Source of the DNA: Halomonas sp. YLGW01
Lineage (GTDB): Bacteria; Pseudomonadota; Gammaproteobacteria; Pseudomonadales; Halomonadaceae
Length of the DNA: 64,000 nucleotides
Direction of reading: 5' to 3'
Assembly: GCF_014840935.1 (NCBI RefSeq)
Contig: NZ_CP062005.1
Location: 3,389,068 to 3,453,067 of the forward strand
A model generated the notes under the pieces. The model did no database searches. It had not been told where the DNA came from and saw only the letters and a program-made list of their open reading frames with translations. A program made the translations under genes and the position numbers. Of the stretch, positions 53,523 to 63,442 are shown piece after piece; the stretch's first letter is position 1; the number at the start of each line of letters is the position of its first letter.

Positions 53523-54974
53523 CTAGCCAGGAGATAGATTTGCTATATTAAGTGGCGTTGGCGCTAAGCCTTTTCCTTTTCCATCTACATCTTCTCCTGG
53601 GTGTCGGTGAAGCCGATGTTTTTCCATCATCCGATAGAGTGTCACACGCGAGATACCCAACTCCTTGGCGGCTCTTTGCACCTTGAACTTGTTCCTGACC
53701 AAGGCCGCGTTGATCGCATCATAATCGGCTATGTCCCTCGCCTTCTCCAGGGTGATCGGTTGTCGGAAGTCATTACTGCGGCGTTCGAGTCCCATATCTT
53801 CAGGAGATATCAAGCGGTTCTCACACATGACAGTGGCGCGCCTGACACGATTGATGAGTTCCCTGACATTGCCGGGCCACTCATATCTCTTCATCATTTC
53901 CCTGCTATCCTGGTCGAATCCTCGTACCCTTGATGAAGACTCATGAGAAAATTTCTCCAAGAAATGTTCGGCTATCGCTTCGATATCCTGGCTACGCTCT
54001 CTTAAGGAAGGGACGGATACCTGAAGTACGTTGAGTCGATGATACAGGTCTTCCCGAAAGCTGCCTTCCTGGACAGCTTTTTCCAGATCGACATGAGTCG
54101 CCGCCAACACCCTGACATCGACCGGGATATCGCCCACGCCGCCAATACGTTGCACTTTGTGATCCTCAAGGAATCTCAGCAGATTGACCTGCATCTCCAA
54201 CGGAAGATCACCAATTTCATCGAGAAACAGGGTGCCACCCTCGGTCGCTTCGATACGCCCGATTTTGCGTTGTACTGCTCCTGTGAAGGCTCCCTTCTCA
54301 TGGCCAAAAAGTTCGGACTGAATCAGGTGGGTAGGCAGGGCCCCGCAATTGACTGCCGTGAAAGGACCGTCACAACGTACAGAAAGATCGTGAATGCTCC
54401 TTGCGGTTAGCTCTTTCCCTGTCCCTGATTCACCACGGATAAAAACGGGGGCATCCACGGCCGCCACTTTTTGGATTGTGCAAAAAAGGGTCTTCATGGA
54501 AGGTGTGTTGCCCAACATCTTTACCGAGGTGCCTAGCTTGCTTATCTTCTGGTCATTTCTTTTTCGTTGCCTCTTGCGTATTTCCGAGATATTTCTGCAT
54601 CGAACCAGTGACTCGACGATTTCGTCAACAGAGGCATCGCATCCATGAAAGCAGTAGATATTACGTGTGATGAAGTTATCTAGAGTTTCATCTTCTTCCT
54701 CTCTTGATGATGGAGACAGTTGCCACCCGACCCACTCGATATCCTTGCAGTGACCAATCAGATTTTCGATTCCTGAAAAGACATTGTCGTCAATGCTGTA
54801 AATGGCTACTAGCCCGACGGTAATTGAACTCGTTTCCTTAGCTTCTTTCAGGGTGACCTCGTCAGCTGACAGCCCTTTCCATCCTTTTTTTTCCAGGGAA
54901 CTAAGATGTTGTTGAAAGTGTGGATGACACTCTTGAGGAAACAAAAAATAGTCAGGTGATACCATTAGCCTCAC
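53523..54974 (-). CDS. sigma-54 activator with VpsR-type N-terminal domain
   Basis: 483 residues. The N-terminal 1-140 is a receiver-like domain of VpsR type ([44 protein letters not shown]) without the classic phospho-acceptor DD..K set. The AAA+ domain (about 155-390) has Walker A GESGTGKE (181-188), the sigma-54 contact loop GAFTGA (228-233) and Walker [13 protein letters not shown] Fis-type HTH (about 435-468: [19 protein letters not shown]) ends the fold. VpsR in Vibrio binds c-di-GMP and drives biofilm genes. Likely activates the sigma-54 promoter at 48.9 kb. ATG 54965 is an alternative start. 43 bases after the csgD-like gene. Confidence 0.9.
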   Translation of the reverse strand: MRLMVSPDYFLFPQECHPHFQQHLSSLEKKGWKGLSADEVTLKEAKETSSITVGLVAIYSIDDNVFSGIENLIGHCKDIEWVGWQLSPSSREEEDETLDNFITRNIYCFHGCDASVDEIVESLVRCRNISEIRKRQRKRNDQKISKLGTSVKMLGNTPSMKTLFCTIQKVAAVDAPVFIRGESGTGKELTARSIHDLSVRCDGPFTAVNCGALPTHLIQSELFGHEKGAFTGAVQRKIGRIEATEGGTLFLDEIGDLPLEMQVNLLRFLEDHKVQRIGGVGDIPVDVRVLAATHVDLEKAVQEGSFREDLYHRLNVLQVSVPSLRERSQDIEAIAEHFLEKFSHESSSRVRGFDQDSREMMKRYEWPGNVRELINRVRRATVMCENRLISPEDMGLERRSNDFRQPITLEKARDIADYDAINAALVRNKFKVQRAAKELGISRVTLYRMMEKHRLHRHPGEDVDGKGKGLAPTPLNIANLSPG

Positions 54975-55017
54975 CTATCCTAAGGGGTGACAATTCATGG
55001 TTAATCAGGTTTGTCTC

Positions 55018-55692
55018 TCAAGCCCCTTTGAGAATTTTTTTTAATGGTGCAGGCGTCGTGGCCAGGTTCTGTCGCGCCCAGTTCATGGCCTGAATGCGGT
55101 TATGCACCTTGATCTTCTTGAAGATGTTGTACAGGTGTGATTTGACGGTATGCTCACTGACAAAAAGTTTATCGGCGATATCGGTGTTGGAGGCGCCCGA
55201 ACTCAGCAGGCTGATGATCTCCATTTCGCGATGGGTCAGCCCGCATACCGGGCGATAGGCATTGCGCTGCTGTTGTCGGTAGAAATTGATCAGTCGCGCC
55301 ATCAGGGTGCGTGACATCCACAGATCGCCTTCGATGAGCCGACCGATTCCCTTGCAGGTCAGTATCAGGCTATCGTTACGATAGAAGACGCCGTGAAAGT
55401 GGTAGGCGGCGAGTAGGTCCGCTGCATGGTCTTCATCGCGGAGGTTCAAGGCCGCCAGGATAACGGTGGAATCTTCCAAGGAGAGGTTGTGCCACTGCTG
55501 AATGGCTTCCTCACTGACATGGTCCGTATCCAACAGGACGATATTCTTGGTGCTGCCTTCCGGAATGGTAGAGGCATCCGGCGGCAGGGCACTGACGGTC
55601 TCATCCAGCTGTTCATGAATATATTCGATGAAGAGTTGAGACTGCGGACTGCAGTCCGTGACGAGCAGGATGGCGATGCCTGGATGACTCAT
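55018..55692 (-). CDS. CsgD-like LuxR-family regulator
   Basis: 224 residues. The N-terminal receiver-like domain (about 1-125: IAILLVTDCSPQSQLFIEYI, NIVLLDTDHVS, YHFHGVFYRNDS) lacks a standard phosphorylation site, as in CsgD. The LuxR HTH (about 150-212) reads CGLTHREMEIISLLSSGASN and FVSEHTVKSHLYNIFKKIKV, very close to CsgD, the curli/cellulose master regulator. It lies directly upstream of the VpsR-type gene on the same strand, so the two regulators form an operon. Confidence 0.88.
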   Translation of the reverse strand: MSHPGIAILLVTDCSPQSQLFIEYIHEQLDETVSALPPDASTIPEGSTKNIVLLDTDHVSEEAIQQWHNLSLEDSTVILAALNLRDEDHAADLLAAYHFHGVFYRNDSLILTCKGIGRLIEGDLWMSRTLMARLINFYRQQQRNAYRPVCGLTHREMEIISLLSSGASNTDIADKLFVSEHTVKSHLYNIFKKIKVHNRIQAMNWARQNLATTPAPLKKILKGA

Positions 55693-56092
55693 GATCTGTA
55701 CTCCGACGAAATATCTAGTATCCGGTCCGGTGAAGGCTGAGCTGATGCGGGGTCATTAATCTCGTCTAAGCGTTGTCTGTTCTTCCTATTTTGTAAAGTT
55801 GCGTTACAGTAAACGGCATTCCTCACCTCCCCGTCTCTGGCCAAGCCTTCTTCCGGGATTATAAAAAATCATTAATAATCTTGTGGTTACGTAATATTTT
55901 GATGAGTGAGTCGGTACGTCTACTGTACTGTGTTGAGCCAATTTTCAGCTCTCAACCTTTTTTTTGCGTTCTTGAAGCCATGTTTTTTAGTGATACTTCT
56001 AGTTCTGCGTCATTGGATGCCTTCCTTCGCCACATGTCGCCGAATCGTCACGACAGGTAAAATGGCTGCCTTTCCCATCAAGGAGTCGGGTA
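55693..56092. promoter_or_regulatory. long AT-rich divergent region upstream of the csgD-like gene
   Basis: 400 bases without a convincing gene, clearly AT-richer than the surroundings, with tracts such as ATTATAAAAAATCATTAATAA near 55860. Long AT-rich leaders are typical of csgD-type promoters that integrate many regulators and H-NS-like silencing. I found no sigma-54 site here. It also holds the rdgB Shine-Dalgarno AAGGAG. Confidence 0.6.
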
Positions 56093-56692
56093 ATGATGAC
56101 GACGCAACAGATGGTTCTGGCCAGCGGAAATCGTGGCAAGCTGCAGGAGTTCGATCAGCTGCTTGCTCCCCTGGGCTACGCCGTGAGGCCCCAGGCCGAG
56201 TATCAGGTCGCCGAGGTAGAGGAGACGGGGCTGACCTTCGTCGAGAACGCGCTGCTCAAGGCGCGGGAAGCCAGTCGCGTCAGTGGATTGCCGGCACTCG
56301 CCGACGATTCCGGCCTGGCAGTGGATGCCCTGCAGGGTGCTCCCGGCATCTACTCGGCCCGCTTCGCGGGAGAGCCGAAGAGTGATGCCGCCAACAACCA
56401 GAAGCTGCTCGAGGCCCTGGTCGATGTCCCGGCAGGCCAACGTACGGCACGCTACTGGTGCGTGCTGGTCTACCTGCGTCACGCCGAGGATCCGGTACCG
56501 GTGATCGTGCAGCGCAGCTGGGAGGGCGAGATTCTCACCTCGCCGCGCGGCGATGGCGGATTCGGCTATGATCCGCTGTTCTGGGTGCCCACACTCAACC
56601 GGTCGGCCGCCGAGCTGCAGGCCAATGAGAAGAACCGCCTGAGTCACCGTGGCCAGGCCATGCAGGCCCTGCTCGAGAAGCTCTCCGTATGA
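56093..56692 (+). CDS. rdgB: dITP/XTP pyrophosphatase RdgB
   Basis: 199 residues. House-cleaning NTP pyrophosphatase that removes non-canonical purines. [21 protein letters not shown] (about 8-28), the [16 protein letters not shown] motif, [26 protein letters not shown], and [20 protein letters not shown] lies eight bases upstream; ATG 56096 is a possible second start. It overlaps hemW by 4 bases. Confidence 0.96.
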   Translation: MMTTQQMVLASGNRGKLQEFDQLLAPLGYAVRPQAEYQVAEVEETGLTFVENALLKAREASRVSGLPALADDSGLAVDALQGAPGIYSARFAGEPKSDAANNQKLLEALVDVPAGQRTARYWCVLVYLRHAEDPVPVIVQRSWEGEILTSPRGDGGFGYDPLFWVPTLNRSAAELQANEKNRLSHRGQAMQALLEKLSV

Positions 56693-57855
56693 GTGTTCTG
56701 CCGCCTCTGGCGCTCTATGTGCATGTGCCCTGGTGCGTGCGCAAGTGTCCCTACTGCGATTTCAATTCCCATGGAGTGGGCTATGGCGCCGACCTCCCCG
56801 AGGAGGCCTACCTAGAGGCCCTGCTCGCCGATCTCGATGCCGACCTGCCGCTGGCCGCGGGACGGGAGTTGGTCAGTATCTTCATCGGAGGGGGCACGCC
56901 GAGCCTGATGTCGGCGGCGTTCTATCGGCGCTTCCTTAAGGAACTTCGCACGCGATTGCCCTTCGCCAAGGACATCGAGATCACCCTCGAGGCCAATCCC
57001 GGCACCGTCGAGCATGACCGCTTTGAGGGGTATCGAGAGGCGGGCATCAACCGCCTGTCGCTGGGCGTGCAGAGCTTCCAGGCCCCGCAACTGGCCGCTT
57101 TGGGCCGGATCCATAGTGGCGACGACGCCGAGCGCGCCTTTGCGCAGGCCCGGGCCGCGGGCTTTGACAATATCAACCTCGACCTGATGCATGGCCTGCC
57201 TGGCCAGAGTTCGGCGCTCGCGCTGGATGACCTAAACCGGGCGCTGGCCCTGGCGCCCGAGCATCTCTCCTGGTATCAGCTGACCCTGGAGCCCAATACC
57301 GAGTTTCACTCTCATCCGCCGGTGCTGCCCGAGGAAGAGACGCTGTGGAACATTCAGGACGAGGGGCATGCCCGGCTCGAGGCCGCCGGTTTTCATCGCT
57401 ATGAGATCTCGGCCTATGGTCGGCCGGGGCGTGAGGCGCGCCACAACATCAACTACTGGACCTTCGGCGATTATCTGGGTATCGGTGCCGGTGCCCATGG
57501 CAAGCTGAGTCGCCCTGGAGAGCGGAGCCTTGAGATCGAGCGTCGCTGGAAGAGCCGCCAGCCTGAGTCTTACTTGCGGCGCCTGAAGGATCCACGCGGT
57601 TTTGTGGCCGGCCATCAGCGTATCCCCGAGCAGGACCTGGTGCTGGAGTTCGCCATGAATGCTCTTCGTCTGGTCGATGGAGTCTCTCTCGATACCTGGA
57701 TCCGACATACTGGCCGCCCCTTGGAGATGCTGGAACGACGCCTGCTTGAGGCCCGCAATAAAGGATTACTTGTGGAAGATCCCTCGCATCTGCGAGCCTC
57801 TGCACAGGGTTTGTTGTTTCTCAATGATCTCTTGGCTATGGTCAGTGACGACTAA
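56689..57855 (+). CDS. hemW: radical SAM heme chaperone HemW
   Basis: 388 residues. The radical-SAM cluster motif CxxxCxxC is in [18 protein letters not shown] (about 9-26). [35 protein letters not shown] and [10 protein letters not shown] follow, with the HemW C-terminal domain after residue 300. The extra Cys of true coproporphyrinogen dehydrogenases is missing, which favours HemW over HemN. Coupled to rdgB by an ATGA overlap. Confidence 0.94.
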   Translation: MSVLPPLALYVHVPWCVRKCPYCDFNSHGVGYGADLPEEAYLEALLADLDADLPLAAGRELVSIFIGGGTPSLMSAAFYRRFLKELRTRLPFAKDIEITLEANPGTVEHDRFEGYREAGINRLSLGVQSFQAPQLAALGRIHSGDDAERAFAQARAAGFDNINLDLMHGLPGQSSALALDDLNRALALAPEHLSWYQLTLEPNTEFHSHPPVLPEEETLWNIQDEGHARLEAAGFHRYEISAYGRPGREARHNINYWTFGDYLGIGAGAHGKLSRPGERSLEIERRWKSRQPESYLRRLKDPRGFVAGHQRIPEQDLVLEFAMNALRLVDGVSLDTWIRHTGRPLEMLERRLLEARNKGLLVEDPSHLRASAQGLLFLNDLLAMVSDD

Positions 57856-57895
57856 CCAAGTTGACGGGCTCGTGACCCATAGGAGTGTGAACCGC

Positions 57896-58567
57896 ATGAC
57901 CAACTATTTCCGCCTTGCTGTGCCGCTGGCTGCCGCCCTGACGCTGGCTGCCTGCTCGACCACCAACCCCAACACCGGTGAAACCCAGCGCAGCAACACA
58001 GGCACCGGCGCCGCAATCGGTGCTGCTGTCGGTGCCATGGCAGGCATGGTCAGTGGCAGCGGTGGTTCCAGCAGCCGTGACCGTGCGCTGATCGGTGCAG
58101 CGGTCGGTGCTGCCGCCGGCGGTGGCATCGGCGCCTACATGGATCGGCAGGAAGCCGAGCTGCGTGAGAGCATGCAGGGCACCGGCATCGGCGTGGATCG
58201 CCAGGGTGACAACATCATCCTCAACATGCCGAGCAGTGTGACCTTCGCCTTCGACTCCAGCGACCTGACGACTGCCGCCCGCTCGGCGCTGAACGATGTC
58301 TCTAACGTGCTCCAGCAGTACCCGGAGACCCGCGTGAACATCGCCGGCCACACCGACAGCACTGGTGCCGCCGACTACAATCAGCGTCTGTCTGAGCGGC
58401 GTGCCTCGGCGGTCGGCAACTATCTCGCCCAGACCGGTGTGCCCGGCATGCGTCTGTCGATGACCGGCTATGGCGAGAATCAGCCGGTCGCCAGCAACGA
58501 CAGCGAACAGGGCCGTGCCCAGAACCGTCGTGTCGAAATCACGCTGAGCCCGATGCAGCAGCAGTAA
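57896..58567 (+). CDS. OmpA-family outer-membrane lipoprotein (YiaD/Pal-like)
   Basis: 223 residues from ATG 57896 (AGGAG ten bases upstream). Lipoprotein signal with lipobox LAAC, then glycine-zipper segments (TGTGAAIGAAVGAMAGMVSG and LIGAAVGAAAGGGIGAYMD) that can insert in membranes, then an OmpA C-terminal domain (about 105-220) with FAFDSSDLTTAARSAL and the peptidoglycan-binding region NIAGHTDSTGAADYNQRLSE and RAQNRRVEI. Likely anchors the outer membrane to peptidoglycan. Its own strong terminator follows. Confidence 0.92.
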   Translation: MTNYFRLAVPLAAALTLAACSTTNPNTGETQRSNTGTGAAIGAAVGAMAGMVSGSGGSSSRDRALIGAAVGAAAGGGIGAYMDRQEAELRESMQGTGIGVDRQGDNIILNMPSSVTFAFDSSDLTTAARSALNDVSNVLQQYPETRVNIAGHTDSTGAADYNQRLSERRASAVGNYLAQTGVPGMRLSMTGYGENQPVASNDSEQGRAQNRRVEITLSPMQQQ

Positions 58568-58604
58568 TACACCATCCTGCGCCTGCCTCGGCAGGCCGCA
58601 TCCT

Positions 58605-58639
58605 GACCCGCGGGCTTCCTCGAGCCCGCGGGTCTTTTT
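58605..58639 (+). terminator. rho-independent terminator after the OmpA-like gene
   Basis: 12-bp stem GACCCGCGGGCT/AGCCCGCGGGTC with a 6-base loop, followed by TTTTT. It ends about 14 bases before the rlmJ start codon. Confidence 0.92.
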
Positions 58640-58652
58640 CATGGACCCGCCT

Positions 58653-59519
58653 ATGCTTGCCTATCAGCATGCCTACCATGCCGGCAATTTCGCCGACGTT
58701 CACAAGCACCTGACGCTGCTTGCCGTCATACGTCATTTATTACGTAAAAAATCACCTGTTACGTATGTCGATACCCATGCCGGTCGCGGCTGCTATCCTC
58801 TGGATGCTCAGGAGACCCGCAAGCTGCAGGAATATCGTCAGGGGGTGGCGCCGCTCTGGGAGACGAGGGAAAGGCTGGGCGACAGTGATGCTCTGCTTAA
58901 GGAATGGCTCGATGCGCTTGCCAAGGCTCAGCGCGAGACGCGGCCCGAGGGCGAATCCCGGCTGGCGGTCTATCCCGGCTCGCCCTGGTGGTTGACTCAG
59001 GCCCTGCGCCCACAGGACCGGCTTAGCCTCTTCGAGTTGCACCCGGGAGAGCACGAGCACCTGGGCGCGCAAGCTCTGCCGAGCAACGCCCGGCGCATCC
59101 ATGGCGATGGGCTCGAGGGGCTCAGGAAGCAACTGCCGGTGGCGACACCACGCCTGTGCGTGCTGATCGACCCAAGCTACGAGCGCAAGGAGGAATATGC
59201 CGAGGTCGCGTCTACCCTCGCCGAGGTCGGCCGCAAGGCGCGCCATGGAGTGGTGATGATCTGGTATCCGCTGTTGCCGGCGGGGCGCCACCGTCTGCTG
59301 CTCGAAGAGGTGAAGCGGGCCGGGCTGCGCAAGCTGTGGCGCAGCGAATTCATCCTGAAGGACCCCGGAGAGGCCGCCCACGGGATGTACGGCAGTGGCA
59401 TGTTGGTGATGAATCCGCCCTGGGGGCTCGAACAGGCGCTGGGTGAAGCGATGGCCCGGATTCGCCCGATCTTGGCACCACAGGGCCGCCACGAGAGCGG
59501 CTGGTGGGTCGGTGAGTAA
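58653..59519 (+). CDS. rlmJ: 23S rRNA (adenine2030-N6)-methyltransferase RlmJ
   Basis: 288 residues from ATG 58653 (MLAYQHAYHAGNFADVHKH), which matches the family N-terminus; the frame extends to 58641. VTYVDTHAGRGCYPLDAQE is the SAM-binding region, and LCVLIDPSYERKEEY has the DPPY-like catalytic motif as DPSY. No clear ribosome site is visible, and the gene starts just beyond a strong terminator, so expression probably needs a promoter inside or near that element or read-through. Confidence 0.93.
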   Translation: MLAYQHAYHAGNFADVHKHLTLLAVIRHLLRKKSPVTYVDTHAGRGCYPLDAQETRKLQEYRQGVAPLWETRERLGDSDALLKEWLDALAKAQRETRPEGESRLAVYPGSPWWLTQALRPQDRLSLFELHPGEHEHLGAQALPSNARRIHGDGLEGLRKQLPVATPRLCVLIDPSYERKEEYAEVASTLAEVGRKARHGVVMIWYPLLPAGRHRLLLEEVKRAGLRKLWRSEFILKDPGEAAHGMYGSGMLVMNPPWGLEQALGEAMARIRPILAPQGRHESGWWVGE

Positions 59520-59636
59520 GCGTTAACTATTCAGGAGGGTGCGGTGTTCAAGAGGTGAGCGCGCCTCTGCTGCCAGAAACACCGCGGGATGGCCGAGCCT
59601 GCCGCTTGCCCGAGAGGCAGGCTCGACGCCGGGACG

Positions 59637-61010
59637 TCATTTGCCGATGCAGAAGCTGCCGAAGATCTCGCCGAGCAGGTCGTCGGCGCTGAATTCGCCG
59701 GTGATCTCGCCTAGGGACTGCTGAGCCTCGCGCAGGTCCTCGGCCAGCAGCTCGCCCGCGCCGAAGCCCGCCAGCTGGGCCTCACCGTTCTCAAGCGCCG
59801 CGGTGGCGCGATCCAGGGCATCCAGGTGGCGCCGGCGGGCCGAGAAGCGGCCCTCGGTGTTGGCGGAGAAGCCCATCACCGTCTTCAGGTGCTCCTTCAG
59901 GTTATCCACACCCTCTCCGGTTCTTGCTGAGAGACGCACCACCGGGGTGGCTGTGGACAAGTCGATCCCCGGCGCTTCCTGGCTGGTATCGACCTTGTTG
60001 CGGACCAGGGTCAGCCGGGCGGGATCGGCGAGGCGGGCGACGAATTCCGGCCAGATCGCCATCGGGTCGGTGGCCTCGCTCGCGCTGGCATCGACCATCA
60101 GCAGCACCCGGTCGGCCTTCTCGATCTCCGCCCAGGCGCGGGCGACGCCGATCTTTTCGACGGCGTCCGGGGTATCGCGAAGCCCCGCGGTATCGATGAC
60201 GTGCAGCGGCATGCCGTCCAGGTGGATATGCTCGCGCAGCACGTCCCGGGTGGTGCCCTCGATATCGGTGACGATGGCGGTATCCTGCTCGGTCAGGGCG
60301 TTGAGCAGGCTCGACTTGCCCGCATTGGGGCGCCCGGCGATGACCACGCTCATGCCCTCACGCATCAGTGCCCCCTGGCCGGCGCTGGCGCGGACCTGGG
60401 CCAGCTCTTCCTTGACCGCGGTCAGCATGGCCGCGACCTTGCCATCGGCCAGGAAGTCGATTTCCTCCTCCGGGAAATCGATGGCCGCCTCGACGTACAT
60501 ACGCAGCTCGATCAGCCGCTGGACCAGCGCCTCGACCCGGCTCGAGAATTCGCCCTGCAGCGAGCGCAGGGCGTTCTCTGCGGCACTGCGCGAGCTGGCA
60601 TCGATCAGGTCGGCGATGGCCTCGGCCTGGGCCAGGTCGAGCTTGTCGTTGAGGAAGGCGCGCTCGGAGAACTCGCCGGGGCGAGCCAGCCGTGCGCCCT
60701 GCTGCACGCAGCACTCGAGCAGCAGGTCCATGATCACCGGACCGCCATGGCCCTGCAGTTCCAACACGTCCTCGCCGGTGAAGGAATGCGGCCCCTCGAA
60801 GAAGAGGGCGATGCCCTCGTCGATGATGCCGTCCTGGCCCTGGAAGGGACCATAGTGCGCCTGACGAGGCCTGGGCAGGGTGCCGAGCATCTGGCGGGCG
60901 ATTGCCGCACACAGCGGCCCTGAGACGCGCACGATGCCGACCCCGCCACGCCCCGGCGGGGTGGCGAGGGCGGCGATGGTGTCCTGGGTATAGAGACGAC
61001 TGGCGGCCAT
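59637..61010 (-). CDS. mnmE: tRNA modification GTPase MnmE
   Basis: 457 residues. N-terminal tetrahydrofolate-binding domain ([22 protein letters not shown]), central G domain with P-loop [17 protein letters not shown] and NKVD motifs (VRNKVDTS), and the C-terminal catalytic CIGK ending. Partner of MnmG in tRNA wobble-uridine modification. Follows yidC by 100 bases on the same strand. Confidence 0.98.
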   Translation of the reverse strand: MAASRLYTQDTIAALATPPGRGGVGIVRVSGPLCAAIARQMLGTLPRPRQAHYGPFQGQDGIIDEGIALFFEGPHSFTGEDVLELQGHGGPVIMDLLLECCVQQGARLARPGEFSERAFLNDKLDLAQAEAIADLIDASSRSAAENALRSLQGEFSSRVEALVQRLIELRMYVEAAIDFPEEEIDFLADGKVAAMLTAVKEELAQVRASAGQGALMREGMSVVIAGRPNAGKSSLLNALTEQDTAIVTDIEGTTRDVLREHIHLDGMPLHVIDTAGLRDTPDAVEKIGVARAWAEIEKADRVLLMVDASASEATDPMAIWPEFVARLADPARLTLVRNKVDTSQEAPGIDLSTATPVVRLSARTGEGVDNLKEHLKTVMGFSANTEGRFSARRRHLDALDRATAALENGEAQLAGFGAGELLAEDLREAQQSLGEITGEFSADDLLGEIFGSFCIGK

Positions 61011-61072
61011 GATGACTCCGATGACAGGGGCTGAGAATTGTCCCGTGACGGGGGCAGAAACGCCAGACCCCC

Positions 61073-61100
61073 GCCGGGGCGGGGGTCTGGAAGCGTGGCG
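61073..61100 (-). terminator. hairpin between yidC and mnmE
   Basis: 12-bp stem CCAGACCCCCGC/GCGGGGGTCTGG followed on the minus strand by CGTTTCTG. The T-run is short, so termination may be partial and mnmE may get read-through from yidC. Confidence 0.6.
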
Positions 61101-61110
61101 ATGACCAGGA

Positions 61111-62805
61111 TCACTCCTTGGTCTTCATGCCCTTGCCGACGCTTGGGTCGTTCTCGATGTTGCGGGTGATGAACCACTGCTGGAGGATCGAGATGGTGTT
61201 GTTGACCACCCAGTAGATCACCAGGCCCGCCGGGAACCACAGGAAGAAGAAGGTGAAGATCACCGGCAGCATCTTCATGATCTTCGCCTGGGTGGGATCC
61301 GGCGGCGTCGGGTTCAGCTGCTGCTGCACGAACATGGACAGGCCCATCAGGATCGGCAGGATGAAGTAGGGATCCTTCACCGACAGGTCCTGCACCCAGA
61401 ACATGAAGGGCGCGTGGCGCAGTTCGACGGATTCCATCAGCATCCAGTACAGGGCGATGAAGACCGGCATCTGGATCAGGATCGGCAGGCAGCCCCCCAG
61501 AGGATTGATCTTCTCCTTCTGGTAGAACTTCATCATCTCCTGGGACATCTTCTGGCGGTCGTCGCCGAACTGTTCCTTGAGACGCTGCATCTCGGGCCCC
61601 AGCTTGCGCATGCGGGCCATCGACTTGTAGGCCTTGGCCGACAGCGGGAACAGGACCAGCTTGACCACCACGGTCAGGACCACGATCGACCACCCCCAGT
61701 TGCCGAGCAGGTCATGGATGTGGTCGAGCAGCCAGAACAGCGGGTTGGCCAGGAACCACAGCCAGCCGAAGTCCACGGTCAGCTCCAGGTGGGGCACCAC
61801 GGCCTCGAGGCGTTCCTGCACCTTCGGCCCCATGTAGACGGTGGCGCCCAGAGCGGCTTCACCACCCGGTGCCAGCGTCTGCAGCGGTCCGGCGAAGGCG
61901 GCGACATTGCGTCCGCGCGAATCGGTGGCCGCGTAGTACAGGTTCTGCTGGTTTTGCTGGGGGGCCCAGGCCGTGGTGAAGTAGTGCTGAATCATGGCGA
62001 CCCAGCCACCTTCGACATCACGGTTGTTGAAGCTGCCGTCCTGAATGTCCTCGAAGTCGACCTTCTGGTAGTGGTTGTCTGGCGAGGAGTAGGCGGCCCC
62101 CAGGTAGGACTGCATACCGAGGCCGGAGCCGGTGCTCGGGTCGGCGCTGTTGTCCCGGGCGAGCTGACCGATGAAGCGCGCGCTGACGGGCTCTTCACGA
62201 TCGTTGTTGAGGAAGTAGTCGACATCGACCGCGTAGGTGTCGCGCTGGAAGGTCAGGCGCTTGGTGACCTCGACGCCGTTGACCACGGCGCCCAGCTCCA
62301 CCGTCAGGCTGTCCTCGCCTTCATCGAGGCGATAGTCGGTCTGGCTCGGGGTGAAGGCAATCCGCCCCTCGTGGCCTTCGAGCTGCAGGCCCGACTTGGC
62401 GACGAAACTGCGATTCATGTTGTCGGAGAGCAACACGAACGGCTGGTCGGAGGTGTTGGTGAGCTTGTGATCGAGCAGGGCCGCATAGACGATATCGCCG
62501 CCTTGCGGGTCGATGCGCACATCGAGCACATCGGTGGTCACGGCGACCAGGGCGCGGCTGTTGCCGTTGGCGGCGGCCGGTTGGGTCATGTCGCCGTTGA
62601 GTTCCGATGCCCCGTTCGAGGTGGTCGGAACCGACAGCCCCGACGTTTCGTCGTTGCTGGCCTGGCCCGTGTTCTGGCTACTGGTGGCGACCGTGGGCGC
62701 CTGGGTCTCAGCGGTGACCTGGCCGTAGTCCTGGTTCCACTGCACGACCAGCAGGTAGGCCAGCACGGCGAGAGGAATCAGCAAGAGGAGTCGTTTTACG
62801 TCCAT
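61111..62805 (-). CDS. yidC: membrane protein insertase YidC
   Basis: 564 residues from ATG 62805 ([20 protein letters not shown]). First membrane helix, a large periplasmic domain (about 60-350), then five C-terminal helices. The conserved cytoplasmic stretch [20 protein letters not shown] includes the hydrophilic groove region, and [17 protein letters not shown] and [18 protein letters not shown] are family signatures. AGGAC lies before the start. Only 111 bases separate it from rnpA, and the usual yidD is missing. Confidence 0.97.
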   Translation of the reverse strand: MDVKRLLLLIPLAVLAYLLVVQWNQDYGQVTAETQAPTVATSSQNTGQASNDETSGLSVPTTSNGASELNGDMTQPAAANGNSRALVAVTTDVLDVRIDPQGGDIVYAALLDHKLTNTSDQPFVLLSDNMNRSFVAKSGLQLEGHEGRIAFTPSQTDYRLDEGEDSLTVELGAVVNGVEVTKRLTFQRDTYAVDVDYFLNNDREEPVSARFIGQLARDNSADPSTGSGLGMQSYLGAAYSSPDNHYQKVDFEDIQDGSFNNRDVEGGWVAMIQHYFTTAWAPQQNQQNLYYAATDSRGRNVAAFAGPLQTLAPGGEAALGATVYMGPKVQERLEAVVPHLELTVDFGWLWFLANPLFWLLDHIHDLLGNWGWSIVVLTVVVKLVLFPLSAKAYKSMARMRKLGPEMQRLKEQFGDDRQKMSQEMMKFYQKEKINPLGGCLPILIQMPVFIALYWMLMESVELRHAPFMFWVQDLSVKDPYFILPILMGLSMFVQQQLNPTPPDPTQAKIMKMLPVIFTFFFLWFPAGLVIYWVVNNTISILQQWFITRNIENDPSVGKGMKTKE

Positions 62806-62916
62806 GAGGGTCCTGCCCGATGGAAAATGAACATTCTGCAGTGCAGCGCTTGTGGCCCCGTCAACACACACGAAAGCCTGCCGAGGGCAGGCTCCGAGGA
62901 TCGCGAGGACGTCCGA

Positions 62917-63300
62917 TCAGGACAGCGAGGTCGACTGCTTGCGAACGTCTTTTTCCAGACGCCGCCACATGCCATGAAGCTGGCGATGCAGAGTGTCATT
63001 ATCCAGCTCGTGAACCCCGCGCCGAGCCAGGACGATGATGTCCACGGCGGGCAGGCGATGCTGCTGGTGACGAATGGATTCACGCACTAGGCGCTTAAGA
63101 CGGTTGCGGTCGACGGCTCGACGCACGGTCTTCTTGCTGAACACCATGCCGACTCGAGGGTGGCCCAGGGAGTTGTCGCAGGCGAGTGCCAGCAGTCCCC
63201 TGCCGTGAACCTTGAGTGACGCATGGTCGAAGACGTGACGGTATTCCCCGGCGTTCAGCAGGCGCAGCGACCGGGGAAAGTCCTGATGGGGCAAGTGCAA
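62917..63300 (-). CDS. rnpA: ribonuclease P protein component
   Basis: About 127 residues. FPRSLRLLNAGEYRHVFDHA, HPRVGMVFSKKTVRRAVDRNRLKRLVRESIR (the basic RNR motif, read in consecutive parts) and DIIVLARRGVHELDN are diagnostic. The start is doubtful: the TTG at 63300 is only 7 bases from the rpmH stop and lacks a good ribosome site, so translation may be coupled to rpmH. Confidence 0.93.
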   Translation of the reverse strand: MHLPHQDFPRSLRLLNAGEYRHVFDHASLKVHGRGLLALACDNSLGHPRVGMVFSKKTVRRAVDRNRLKRLVRESIRHQQHRLPAVDIIVLARRGVHELDNDTLHRQLHGMWRRLEKDVRKQSTSLS

Positions 63301-63307
63301 TCCGAGA

Positions 63308-63442
63308 TCACGCGCTCAGACGCTTGCGACCCTTGGCACGGCGACGTGCGAGGACGGCACGGCCGTTCTTGGTGGCCATGCGTGCACGGAAGCCATGGTT
63401 ACGCTTGCGCTTGAGAACGCTGGGCTGAAAGGTGCGTTTCAT
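63308..63442 (-). CDS. rpmH: 50S ribosomal protein L34
   Basis: 44 residues from ATG 63442: [20 protein letters not shown] then [20 protein letters not shown], the near-universal L34 sequence. The longer open frame upstream is not coding. rpmH-rnpA starts the leftward operon beside oriC. Confidence 0.98.
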   Translation of the reverse strand: MKRTFQPSVLKRKRNHGFRARMATKNGRAVLARRRAKGRKRLSA

